The notes below the pieces were generated by a model. That model saw only the letters and a list, made by a program, of their open reading frames with translations. It searched no databases and was not told the origin of the DNA. The translations under genes were made by a program, and so were the position numbers. Positions 1 to 8,128 of a stretch of DNA of 64,000 nt are shown piece after piece. How positions within the stretch are numbered: the stretch's first letter is position 1; every line of letters starts with the position of its first letter. The DNA lies in the IMG/VR virus record IMGVR_UViG_3300008952_000015, positions 1 through 64,000 of that record; one strand, 5' to 3'. Source of the stretch: a virus.

Positions 1-1492
1 GCATATAAGCTATTCTACGGCGAAGCTCTGCTCTCTTTCTTAATCTTGACTCATTCATAATATCCTCCATTATTGAATTGATTGAAAAGTCGTCTACATA
101 ATCATTATCTAGATCATTAGCAACCTTAATACTGTGATTTTTCCCATTTGATTCAACCGTCACAGCTTCACCGCCAGACGGATTGTTAAGTGACGCTACT
201 CTAGGCATGCCTAAAATATCATCCTCTGACGAGAGAAAATCAGGACCATTCCCGTTATCCCCACCGCCTAACATATTAACCTGTGAATTAGAGGCTCCGG
301 CACTATATGCAGGAACCTCACCTGAGCCCCGAAGCCCTTCTGAATTTTCAGGAGAAGTAAACGACTCCTGAGAAACTTGTGGCCTGGAACTCATCTTCCC
401 ATCTTCATCTGTATCAACTAACTCTAACAAACTGCTTAAAACTCTTTTTGCGCTATCTGGAACATCAGGATCCCCTAAGGCCTTAGCCGCTTCTGCCGCA
501 GCTCTTAAGCGTTCCGATACACCAGATGGCTCTGCACCGACAGAATTGGCGCTCGAAGCATCCTCAGAATGAGAAGTCTTTAATAATGAATTATTTTGCA
601 AAAAACTTCTGACAATTCTTTTTCGTTCGGCAATCGAGCAGCCCGTATCTCCACAGGCCGTCTTCATTATGCCTTCCAAGTGTTGAGCTTGACCAAATGA
701 AAGCTTGCCCAGCATTTCATCTACGTTATCTACTCCATAATTTGAAAGCTCTTCCCTGTAGTCCTGCAAAGATGCAATGCATTTTAATAATACCGCACCG
801 GGCTCTGCAGGTTGAACTACAAGACTATATTCTATTGGTTTTAAACCGACATTTATTTCGCCATGAGCAAGCCTGTTATTTACGTGCTCACAATACTCTC
901 CCTGAGTCTGTGCTCTATTTCCACAATCCGAGCATATAGATGTTTCAACCGCCGTACCCATTGAGCCATATCTAACAAGTCCTGTTTCGACCTTTCTAGC
1001 TAAGTCAGGGTAGTTAACCTTGTCTAGAGCGCAAAGACCAATGATTTGCTTGAATTTCTCATCGTAATGTGCATCTAAAATAATTCCACGAATTCCGTCT
1101 ACAGAGCTTGACTCGTGATCACGACACAACGGCATGCCTATCCATTTTTTTGCAGCAATCTTCAGTTCTGACTCTGGAAAAATATCATTATTATTGTTTC
1201 TGTGAGGCTTTACATTCCCGTGCCATTTCCAGTTTTCATCAAAAAAGCCCCAAGCGCTATCTCCGCTTGAGGTTTTCTTTATGAGCCCGGACTCGTCTAG
1301 GGTAGCAGATTCTGCTGCTTTTAAAAATATTATAGAAAAATATAAAAAGTCGTCTGACCTAGGAGCAATGGCTTTAATGCCAGTAGCAAGCTTGGTCATT
1401 CTTTCTACCAATTTTGGATTTGCCGAAATCTCTGCAGAGGTATGCGTAGCAACGGCATCACTTTCTGGAGAGAAACATACTTTTTTAAACAT
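1..1492 (-). CDS. Prohead protease-like / head maturation protein, 3' part cut by window edge
   Basis: The reading frame starts at an ATG at 1492 and stays open to base 1, giving about 497 residues with no stop, so the gene continues outside the window. The N-terminal ~250 residues contain a core with RDHES (about residue 125), RGIILDAHYDEKF and RYGSMGTAVE. A probable zinc site follows, with CSDCG and then EYCEH about 10 residues later. I associate this order (a short His-containing strand, a mid strand, an SMG segment and a CxxC...CxxH site) with capsid or prohead protease-like proteins of large phages, but that is recollection, not a search result. The remainder (about 300-497) is low complexity, rich in Ser, Gly, Asp and Asn, and could be a scaffold-like tail. 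It lies downstream of portal and terminase, where T4-like phages keep their protease. The major capsid gene is probably just outside the window. Confidence 0.5.
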   Translation of the reverse strand, partial: MFKKVCFSPESDAVATHTSAEISANPKLVERMTKLATGIKAIAPRSDDFLYFSIIFLKAAESATLDESGLIKKTSSGDSAWGFFDENWKWHGNVKPHRNNNNDIFPESELKIAAKKWIGMPLCRDHESSSVDGIRGIILDAHYDEKFKQIIGLCALDKVNYPDLARKVETGLVRYGSMGTAVETSICSDCGNRAQTQGEYCEHVNNRLAHGEINVGLKPIEYSLVVQPAEPGAVLLKCIASLQDYREELSNYGVDNVDEMLGKLSFGQAQHLEGIMKTACGDTGCSIAERKRIVRSFLQNNSLLKTSHSEDASSANSVGAEPSGVSERLRAAAEAAKALGDPDVPDSAKRVLSSLLELVDTDEDGKMSSRPQVSQESFTSPENSEGLRGSGEVPAYSAGASNSQVNMLGGGDNGNGPDFLSSEDDILGMPRVASLNNPSGGEAVTVESNGKNHSIKVANDLDNDYVDDFSINSIMEDIMNESRLRKRAELRRRIAYM

Positions 1493-1555
1493 TTATTAAA
1501 ACCCTTATACGAAACATCTTATATGAAACTTAGTGACAAACACATAAACTACAAA

Positions 1556-1563
1556 TATTTATA
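1556..1563 (-). promoter_or_regulatory. T4-late-like promoter element (TATAAATA)
   Basis: The minus strand reads TATAAATA here, inside a very AT-rich 120-base gap (1500-1621) between the 58-residue gene and the protease-like gene. It sits about 64 bases upstream of the ATG at 1492. The octamer is identical to the T4 late promoter -10 element. The core is nearly palindromic, so the same octamer also appears on the plus strand. The only sigma-like gene in the window is at 38098-38811. The assignment is inferred from one site. Confidence 0.35.
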
Positions 1564-1621
1564 TAAATATTAGTTTTTGCGTTTTTTGTGTAAAATTTTT
1601 TTGAATTACATAGTTTTTATG

Positions 1622-1798
1622 CTAAGTCTTGTCTTTTGGCTTATTTTTTTCATACTTAGATAATGCCTTGACTCTTCTATCTTTTTCGTCATCACCGTCC
1701 AAAAATAAGCATTCCTCATCAGCATAGCCGTCGACGATCTCTTCGCCGCTCTTTTTAACCATGATATTCTTTGTTTTGTCACTAAACTTTATAAACAT
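1622..1798 (-). CDS. Small acidic/basic hypothetical protein, 58 aa
   Basis: This short frame begins MFIKFSDKTKNIMVKK and ends at a TAG at 1622-1624. Its ATG lies 2 bases after the stop of the 746-residue gene, in the tight spacing seen through this operon. It is charged, with an acidic middle (DGYADEEC, DGDDEKD) and a Lys-rich end, and has no membrane segment. I do not recognise it. The spacing and charged composition suggest a real small head-module protein, possibly scaffold-like as T4 gp67/gp68 are, but nothing in the sequence proves that. Confidence 0.6.
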   Translation of the reverse strand: MFIKFSDKTKNIMVKKSGEEIVDGYADEECLFLDGDDEKDRRVKALSKYEKNKPKDKT

Positions 1799-1800
1799 AC

Positions 1801-4041
1801 CTACTCCGTAAGAACTAATATACCAAGAATATCAGAATTAATATAATCTTTTGCTCGGCCAAGAGTCATCACCGTATCTTCTATTGAAGATTCCGCCTTA
1901 CCTGTAAGCTCCTCTAGCTTGGCTGAAAAGTCATCTGTATCGATCAAGTTTATTAAACCTATGATTTCCTTTATTGATTCTGAAGAAACTTTTGCTGCTT
2001 CTGCCACAGCTCCTATTACCTCTGTTGTAGTTGAAATATCCTTTATTTCATTAAGCAACTGAATACTGCTTTTAATATTTAAAAGCATTCTTTTCGTTAG
2101 TCTGGAGTTCCTCTTACACGATTGATTATACTTTCCCTTGCTGGATGAAATTGCATCTATATTTCCTGAAATCTTATTATAAGCCTCTAAGTTTTTACTA
2201 AAATTATCCGCCAGCTGCTTGCAAAGATCTGATGATCTAGATATATACTTCAAGGCTTGTCTAGCCTTATCTTTTGTGCCATCAGGAACAGGCATCCCGC
2301 CCTCTTTTACAAAAGAATGAGAGTATAGATCCGATTCACCATACCTCTCAATTACGGCATTATATGCACTCCTGGATCCAAAATCTTCGGGGACCCGCAA
2401 CAGAGAAGAAGTGACGCTCACCCTTTTCCCAGATACTTTTTCTATAGCTTTTTCCAAAAATACTTCTATCAAATCTTTTTCCAAGTTTTTTCTCGAAACC
2501 ACTATAATATCAGAAGAGTTTTTTAAACATATCTTATCAAGAATTTTCTTGTGGTCAATGGAAAAGGACTCCGGCATAGATTTCTGGCCCACAAAGGAGT
2601 GGGTCTTATTCAGTTTTTTGTATATACCTTTTTGAAAGAAAGTAGACGCTGGCACGTCTATATAAGAGCTCTCTTTTATAGAAAATGTTTCGTTAAAAAT
2701 GCCACGATGAATTCTTCCATCAACCTCTGGGCTCTTACTAGAATACAGTCTTATCTCGCCTAATGAGCCCAAAAAAGAATCTATATCTATAGCCGTAGAT
2801 CTTTTCTCTAAAGCTATGTTTTTTGATGCAAACTTCTTTATAATATTAGAAGCAGATGGTGCATCGCCTCCCCCTATCCTTACGATGTTTTTTTCTGCAA
2901 CAGAATATGCAGCAGGCCCACTTGAGGCGGCATATTTGAATGCAACCCCGCTTATATCTAGATCAGAGAGAAGTGCTCCAACCTTTTCTATGTCACCAGA
3001 ATAGGTCTCGCCCCTAGTAAGATAGATCTTACCGCCCGTTTTTATATTCAAAAGATTACATAACCCTCCTGAAATTTCAAGAACATTAGAGATACCTGAT
3101 GCTCCAAAGACCTCCAAAGATCCGGGCTGAATGTTATTATAAATTTTCTTTATATTATCGTCTTTATCTATAAAAATGATATCTATAGGGTAGCTCACAC
3201 TTCCCATGTGAAACATAACATCTGTAGGCCGTTTGTAGGGAAAGACTAAACCACATTCTTTTTTTAGTCGAGAATAAACCTGTAAGCCATCCCTCTGCTC
3301 CCTAGGGGTGTCTGCTATATCACATAGAAATGACGCGACCTCGTTGGCGCTATTATCATAGTATCTTGCTATGGCAACCTTATTTATCTTAGCGCTCTTT
3401 ACGAGATATTTATTGTATAGTCCGGAGTGCTTGCCTAGTATATTAAATCCACCTCTTTCAATAATTTTATCTATAGCCACCTTGGGTGAAGACAAAATAA
3501 TTCCAGATCCATTAAAAGCGATCTGCTCAGACAGATTTTTTATAGAAAGCAGAGCCTCTTCTCTTGAGGCCCTAGATGCGTCTAGAACGAATCCATCTAG
3601 CCGAGTTTGAAAGCGATGAAACATTGGGCTCCCAGTATCCTTATGAACCCTTGACTCACCTCCTGTTGCGCCAGATACCTTATGAAGACTCACTATATTT
3701 ACTTCTTTGTCAAAAAAAGCTTTAGAGCATTCCAGCCCAGCGTCACCTAGAGTAGCTATGGTCATGTTGTCTTCAAGTGATGTGCGAACATGCTGAAGCA
3801 TATCTAGCAAAGCAGAAAGCTCTTCATCCTGCATGTCAGAAAACCTAGGCTCCACGATGTTTCGCATACCCTCGGCTCCGCTCTCTGGGCCTGTGCCTTC
3901 ATGAATATGCTTTACTGGAGTAAGCATATCATAGCCCTCATAAGCATCATTGGAAATATCTTTAAAAGAGTCTCCGCTAGGTGCCATTGAGCCCATCTCA
4001 CTCTCTGTTCGCCCTATCCATGGCCATGCTTCTTTTTTCAT
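1801..4041 (-). CDS. Virion-module protein with embedded DUF192-like domain, 746 aa
   Basis: A soluble 746-residue protein in the head gene cluster. Residues about 262-345 resemble the DUF192 (COG1430) fold. They show GLVFPYKRPTDVMFHMG, then YPIDIIFIDKDDNIKKI, then NVLEISGGLCNLLNIKTGGKI. This matches the family pattern: a start like GLMF, a hydrophobic strand with DIIFID, and a late VLE..G....G...G block. DUF192 proteins are normally about 120-150 residues, free-standing and often secreted. Here the domain is buried in a long protein. The C-terminal ~200 residues are predominantly helical. The N-terminal ~100 residues are polar and Met-rich. It starts 42 bases after the stop of the 99-residue gene and is followed 2 bases later by a 58-residue gene. 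Its function is unknown, and a structural or head-associated role is inferred from position. Confidence 0.6.
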   Translation of the reverse strand: MKKEAWPWIGRTESEMGSMAPSGDSFKDISNDAYEGYDMLTPVKHIHEGTGPESGAEGMRNIVEPRFSDMQDEELSALLDMLQHVRTSLEDNMTIATLGDAGLECSKAFFDKEVNIVSLHKVSGATGGESRVHKDTGSPMFHRFQTRLDGFVLDASRASREEALLSIKNLSEQIAFNGSGIILSSPKVAIDKIIERGGFNILGKHSGLYNKYLVKSAKINKVAIARYYDNSANEVASFLCDIADTPREQRDGLQVYSRLKKECGLVFPYKRPTDVMFHMGSVSYPIDIIFIDKDDNIKKIYNNIQPGSLEVFGASGISNVLEISGGLCNLLNIKTGGKIYLTRGETYSGDIEKVGALLSDLDISGVAFKYAASSGPAAYSVAEKNIVRIGGGDAPSASNIIKKFASKNIALEKRSTAIDIDSFLGSLGEIRLYSSKSPEVDGRIHRGIFNETFSIKESSYIDVPASTFFQKGIYKKLNKTHSFVGQKSMPESFSIDHKKILDKICLKNSSDIIVVSRKNLEKDLIEVFLEKAIEKVSGKRVSVTSSLLRVPEDFGSRSAYNAVIERYGESDLYSHSFVKEGGMPVPDGTKDKARQALKYISRSSDLCKQLADNFSKNLEAYNKISGNIDAISSSKGKYNQSCKRNSRLTKRMLLNIKSSIQLLNEIKDISTTTEVIGAVAEAAKVSSESIKEIIGLINLIDTDDFSAKLEELTGKAESSIEDTVMTLGRAKDYINSDILGILVLTE

Positions 4042-4083
4042 CTCATCTCCTGATCTCTATTTGTTTAAAAAATAGCAGAATAA

Positions 4084-4383
4084 TCATAGTCTAATCATAA
4101 GCTCTTTAAGAACCGTGTTTATAAAATATGGATCCCTACCATTTAAAACATTTTTAACCAAACCAAGGCTAACTCCTATTGCGGCACCACCAGGGGCTTT
4201 CTTTGAAGATATCTCCACAACATTAAAATCATCAAGCCTAGATGACACGTTTTGGTAAGACCTCATCCTTGCGTCAGGCGACATTCTTGAGATCATAACC
4301 TTAATCATACCATGAAGCTGCTCAGCAACATATACTGGATTCTGCTCTAATAATTGAGAATATTTTTTTACCTTATCTGACAT
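4084..4383 (-). CDS. Hypothetical protein, 99 aa
   Basis: A 99-residue soluble protein with a helical N-terminal half (KKYSQLLEQNPVYVAEQLHGMIKVM) and a Gly/Ala-rich centre (SSKKAPGGAAIGVSLGLVKNVL). Its ATG overlaps the end of the 181-residue gene by 11 bases, so the two are translationally coupled. No known family is recognised. Its place between the portal-side genes and the protease-like gene suggests a head assembly or virion role. Confidence 0.6.
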   Translation of the reverse strand: MSDKVKKYSQLLEQNPVYVAEQLHGMIKVMISRMSPDARMRSYQNVSSRLDDFNVVEISSKKAPGGAAIGVSLGLVKNVLNGRDPYFINTVLKELMIRL

Positions 4384-4918
4384 AATTCTCTGCCTTTGAC
4401 ACCGCCGCCTGATAAGCGTTTAGCTTAGCATTGCTTAATGCGACTCCACTATTAGCGCTAATAACCAAAACTCTATTAAATGTACTTACCAGCGTCATTA
4501 TCAGTTTGTTCTTATCTGCAACATCTGACTCTACAATCTTTATTAATAAATCTTTGAACAGCATAGAGTAATCAAGCTCTCTTTGCTCCGCAATCTTTTT
4601 TATCATAAAGTCTGCAAAATTAGCCATAACATGCTCACCTTCGCCGTCCATTTCGTCTGCAAGCATAACAAATAAATCTAATAATTTTTCCGAATCAACC
4701 TTCACCCTGGGGGTGAATCTTGGCGGAGGCAAAAGCTCCTTCTCTGGATCCGGATCATAAGCCGCCACGGGCTCTCCAGGCAGCGTAGGACCTCTTCCCA
4801 CTCCAAGGCCGGGCTCTGCACTTAGGCCCTCCTCTCCGGAAGATGTAGAGGGTATCTTCGTACACTTATCTGCTACCCTGCCCTCGGGAGCCCTAGACTG
4901 ATAGGCTATCTTCTTCAT
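4373..4918 (-). CDS. Hypothetical protein, 181 aa
   Basis: The first ~75 residues are polar and low complexity (Gly, Pro, Glu, Ser). From about residue 75 there is a helical domain (VDSEKLLDLFVMLADEMDGEGEH and onward). The start overlaps the stop of the 505-residue gene by 4 bases (ATGA), and the end overlaps the next gene by 11 bases. The family is not recognised. It probably works with its neighbours in the head module. Confidence 0.6.
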   Translation of the reverse strand: MKKIAYQSRAPEGRVADKCTKIPSTSSGEEGLSAEPGLGVGRGPTLPGEPVAAYDPDPEKELLPPPRFTPRVKVDSEKLLDLFVMLADEMDGEGEHVMANFADFMIKKIAEQRELDYSMLFKDLLIKIVESDVADKNKLIMTLVSTFNRVLVISANSGVALSNAKLNAYQAAVSKAENYVR

Positions 4919-6432
4919 TTCTTTCGCCTTACCTTTCCGAACCCTTTCGAGGTAACTCTTTGAGCAAGCGACCTTCCCTTTATATTCTTAGGCCTAAACT
5001 TGTTTCCTTTAGAATCCTTAACCTTTCCTCCCATTATAACCAAATCTGACGGAGTAAAAAATACAGTTTCCCCACTTGGTGACCTTGCCTCATAATAAGG
5101 AGTTGTCTCTGTTGAGGCAGCTTTCTCAAGAGCCTTTAGCTGAGAGGCATTATCTATAAAGATGGGCACATTGCCATGTTTCGCAGAGACCCTCATAATC
5201 TCAACCCGCTCAGGAGTTCGCCCCTTCACTTCTCTTATGCCTTCTGGTCTAAAATAAATAGTTATTTCCGACCCACCAGAAACGCTTTCTCTTGTAACAT
5301 TATAAATAATTTTAGATAACTCTATGCCACTAGGAAGCGTAATCATGCCCTTATCTATAAAATGTCTAAGATAAGCCTCACCTGATCCGGAGGAATTAAC
5401 GTCATCTGCAGCCTCCCCCTTTATATATAACTTCACTACCGGCGTATCTTCACTATTTAATGCATGTTCATTTATATATATACCGTTTGCACCAGTTGGG
5501 TCCCTATGAACATACTGTCCTGGCCTGACTGCATGTATATAAATATTATCAGCAATAACCCTGTCTGCGGAAGCATCTTCGCCCTTGGACCCTTTGTCTG
5601 TGTCCTTGCTTTTTCCCAAATCTGAATTTAGGCCCTTCGTGTTATCAGAACTCTCCCTGAAGGCCTCTAGCACGCTCTTCCACTCTATCACTGCCTTGTA
5701 AAATCTTTTCAGTTCCGCAGCGTCTGCTTCCCGCTCCGCATTAAGGCCTTCATAATCAATCTTTGATCCCGATCCCAAAGATTGGTCAAACGAGGCAACC
5801 GCATCAAACTTCTCTCTTAAAATAGGTATGATTTGTTTGATTATCGTCTTGTAAGGACTCTTTTCGCTAAGGTTTGTAGTAGAAAGATCTTTTCCCTTAA
5901 ACTCAATCGCCATAGCCTCTATGTTCGTTATATCATTAAGTGGCCTTAGCCCTTCGGATAAAGATGGAATCTTGTCTATAATTTTAATAAATGGTTCAAA
6001 ATTTGAAAGATACAGCTGAATCGATGGAGCGATAATAACCTCGTTAAGCTTGTTTTTTGCTCTTAAGTTAATTTGCTCAGAAGCATCACTCCAATGACTA
6101 ACCTCTCTTATGCTCTTCTCTAATTCGCGGCTTGGCCTTATCATATTAATTGGAGCCGTAACTATTTCTGCTATATCATGAAACACTGAAGATGCATCTC
6201 TCTCAGAGGCAAAATCTGATAATGTGCCTTTTCTGATACCTTCTGATGCTGATTTCAGGGCAGACCTTAAAAGCTCAGCCGACTTCTCGTCTACTTCTAT
6301 TTTTTTTTCAGCACCTGATACACCAGGGCCTTCAGAATCTGCCGAGCCCGCGAGAGCAGCCTCTTCCTCCATCTCTCTCATCTCTTCAAGTTCAGCATCT
6401 GTGAACTCATTTGCATTAGATGTTTTTTTCAT
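4915..6432 (-). CDS. Head-module hypothetical protein, 505 aa
   Basis: A soluble 505-residue protein directly downstream of the portal. The N-terminal ~60 residues are strongly acidic (ELEEMREMEEEAAL). The middle is helical. Residues about 300-430 look beta-rich, with VHRDPTGANGIYINEHAL and VVKLYIKGEAADDV. The last ~40 residues are very basic and end in KVRRKK, which could bind nucleic acid or other virion parts. I know no family match. Portal-adjacent proteins with an acidic start and a basic tail are often head-completion or internal virion proteins, so that role is inferred. Confidence 0.6.
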   Translation of the reverse strand: MKKTSNANEFTDAELEEMREMEEEAALAGSADSEGPGVSGAEKKIEVDEKSAELLRSALKSASEGIRKGTLSDFASERDASSVFHDIAEIVTAPINMIRPSRELEKSIREVSHWSDASEQINLRAKNKLNEVIIAPSIQLYLSNFEPFIKIIDKIPSLSEGLRPLNDITNIEAMAIEFKGKDLSTTNLSEKSPYKTIIKQIIPILREKFDAVASFDQSLGSGSKIDYEGLNAEREADAAELKRFYKAVIEWKSVLEAFRESSDNTKGLNSDLGKSKDTDKGSKGEDASADRVIADNIYIHAVRPGQYVHRDPTGANGIYINEHALNSEDTPVVKLYIKGEAADDVNSSGSGEAYLRHFIDKGMITLPSGIELSKIIYNVTRESVSGGSEITIYFRPEGIREVKGRTPERVEIMRVSAKHGNVPIFIDNASQLKALEKAASTETTPYYEARSPSGETVFFTPSDLVIMGGKVKDSKGNKFRPKNIKGRSLAQRVTSKGFGKVRRKK

Positions 6433-6454
6433 ATCAATACTCGCCCCACATTAT

Positions 6455-8125
6455 CTAGCCGCCCCCCTCAGGGCCTCCCATTGAGCCTCCCATTGGGTCT
6501 CCCATGCCGCCGCCTTCCCCACCGGGCTCAACCCCAGGAATGGCAGCTTCGGCCGAAGAGGTCTCTCCAGGCGGCTCTGCTATAGCCTTGGCTGGATCAA
6601 CCCCCAAAAGCTCAGATAGCCGCATATTACCAAGCACCTGTTGCTCTTTTGCAAATACTTGCTCATCTATCATTTCTTCTCTGATTCTTCTTCGCTCTTC
6701 CTCATAGCTCAACCCAAGACTCCTATGGAGAGTCTGCAGAGATACCTGCTTATTTCCTACAAATTGGCCAATTGAGGTTATATAGTCTGCCATATCGTAT
6801 AGATTCATGTGATTAAAATCTATTGATGGAACAAGAAGCCTTTTTTCCCCATCTTTATATTCAAAAAAATCTTGAATCTCACATATTGGAGCAAATACTT
6901 TTCTTTCCAGCCATTTTTTCATCATATTTCTGAAAATATCATATCTTTGCCTAAGAACCTCAAGTCCCACGGAAGAGCTTGCATAAGTTGCGCTCTCCTG
7001 GTCCATCAAAGCCTTTGGGGTCATAAGCCCTGCGTATAAGTTTGTTACAATATGCTCAACGTCAGGCCCAACATCCATTGTGGCTCCAGAAAAGCCTACG
7101 CGCTCTATCTTGACCCCATTGTGTGTTACAATCTTAAAGTCTTTATCATACTGGGCTTCTTCTAGCAAGTTTTTAAAAGCCTCTATATCAGCCTGCGTTG
7201 GCCGGTATTCTCCCTCTCCGCCCATAGTAACCAGGGTAAGAGGGTTTATCATCCCATCTGCCTGAGCAAACTTTGATTCTCTAAGCTTATCGTAGAGCAT
7301 GAGATCCTTATACACGGATACCACAACAGAAGTTCCTCTTACATCATAGGGGGAGCTTAATAGCTTAAGGTGAGAAACATTAAACGCATCAAGCGGTATA
7401 TTTTGGCCCTTTTTTACATAGTCAATTATATGCTTTGGTATATATTTTCTCATAGATAAGTCAGATGGTGATGTCGAACTTATAATTCTCTGAAGATTGG
7501 CATCAGGTCTTAGTGATACCAGAGTGTGATTTCCTATCACAGACTTCTTTACATGTACATAATCTGGATTTAATATAGTAATCCGACTCCAAGTTCCAAG
7601 ACTCTCGTCAAGCTCTGCGTATGGAAAGGCCTCTCCCATCTTCCAGAACTCAAGAGCAGCGCCATACACTATTGAGTATAAATCAATTTTTTCTGCCATC
7701 TCCATAAAAAATTGCTGAACCTGCTTATTCTTGCATGTTATGTTTATCTTGCTAATGGGATAACTAGCGTGTAAGTTTATTGCGTTCCTAACAATCGGAT
7801 GAGTGTCATAAAATACCCTATTCCAGGCATTCATGGTCACCCTATCTCTTGGGAGATTTAAGTTAGCAAGCTGAAATAATGGAGAGTATATTTCTGGAGC
7901 CATCCTGTCCGTTGTCGAAGAAACAGAGGGTCCAGGCATAGGAGAAGCTATAGAGCCTGTTTTCCTAAAACCTGGGCTATGAGCAATTGCTCCATACTGC
8001 CCTGCAGATTCTCGCAAATCGGACTGCTTATTAACAGCGCTGGTTATCTCTGCGCGTCTAACGTCAGATAAAGATCCTGCGGCTTTCTTGGAAATATCTG
8101 TATTCGGCTTACCAGTTCTTTTCAT
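6455..8125 (-). CDS. Portal protein
   Basis: Portal proteins form the dodecameric ring at the packaging vertex and dock the terminase. This 556-residue protein lies 3 bases after the terminase gene, the usual order. Recognisable portal features include an N-terminal segment leading to NAWNRVFYDTHPIVRNAINLHASYPI. After that come a region equivalent to the wing and stem (FWKMGEAFPYAELDE, ILNPDYVHV) and a long helix near DKLRESKFAQADGMINPLTL. A later segment reads ALMDQESATYASSSVGLEVLRQRYDIFRNMM, which I split here as ALMDQESATYASS and VLRQRYDIFRNMM. Length fits T4 gp20-type portals (about 520 residues). The C-terminal ~40 residues are rich in Gly, Met and Pro, an unusual flexible tail. Confidence 0.8.
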   Translation of the reverse strand: MKRTGKPNTDISKKAAGSLSDVRRAEITSAVNKQSDLRESAGQYGAIAHSPGFRKTGSIASPMPGPSVSSTTDRMAPEIYSPLFQLANLNLPRDRVTMNAWNRVFYDTHPIVRNAINLHASYPISKINITCKNKQVQQFFMEMAEKIDLYSIVYGAALEFWKMGEAFPYAELDESLGTWSRITILNPDYVHVKKSVIGNHTLVSLRPDANLQRIISSTSPSDLSMRKYIPKHIIDYVKKGQNIPLDAFNVSHLKLLSSPYDVRGTSVVVSVYKDLMLYDKLRESKFAQADGMINPLTLVTMGGEGEYRPTQADIEAFKNLLEEAQYDKDFKIVTHNGVKIERVGFSGATMDVGPDVEHIVTNLYAGLMTPKALMDQESATYASSSVGLEVLRQRYDIFRNMMKKWLERKVFAPICEIQDFFEYKDGEKRLLVPSIDFNHMNLYDMADYITSIGQFVGNKQVSLQTLHRSLGLSYEEERRRIREEMIDEQVFAKEQQVLGNMRLSELLGVDPAKAIAEPPGETSSAEAAIPGVEPGGEGGGMGDPMGGSMGGPEGGG

Positions 8126-8128
8126 TTT

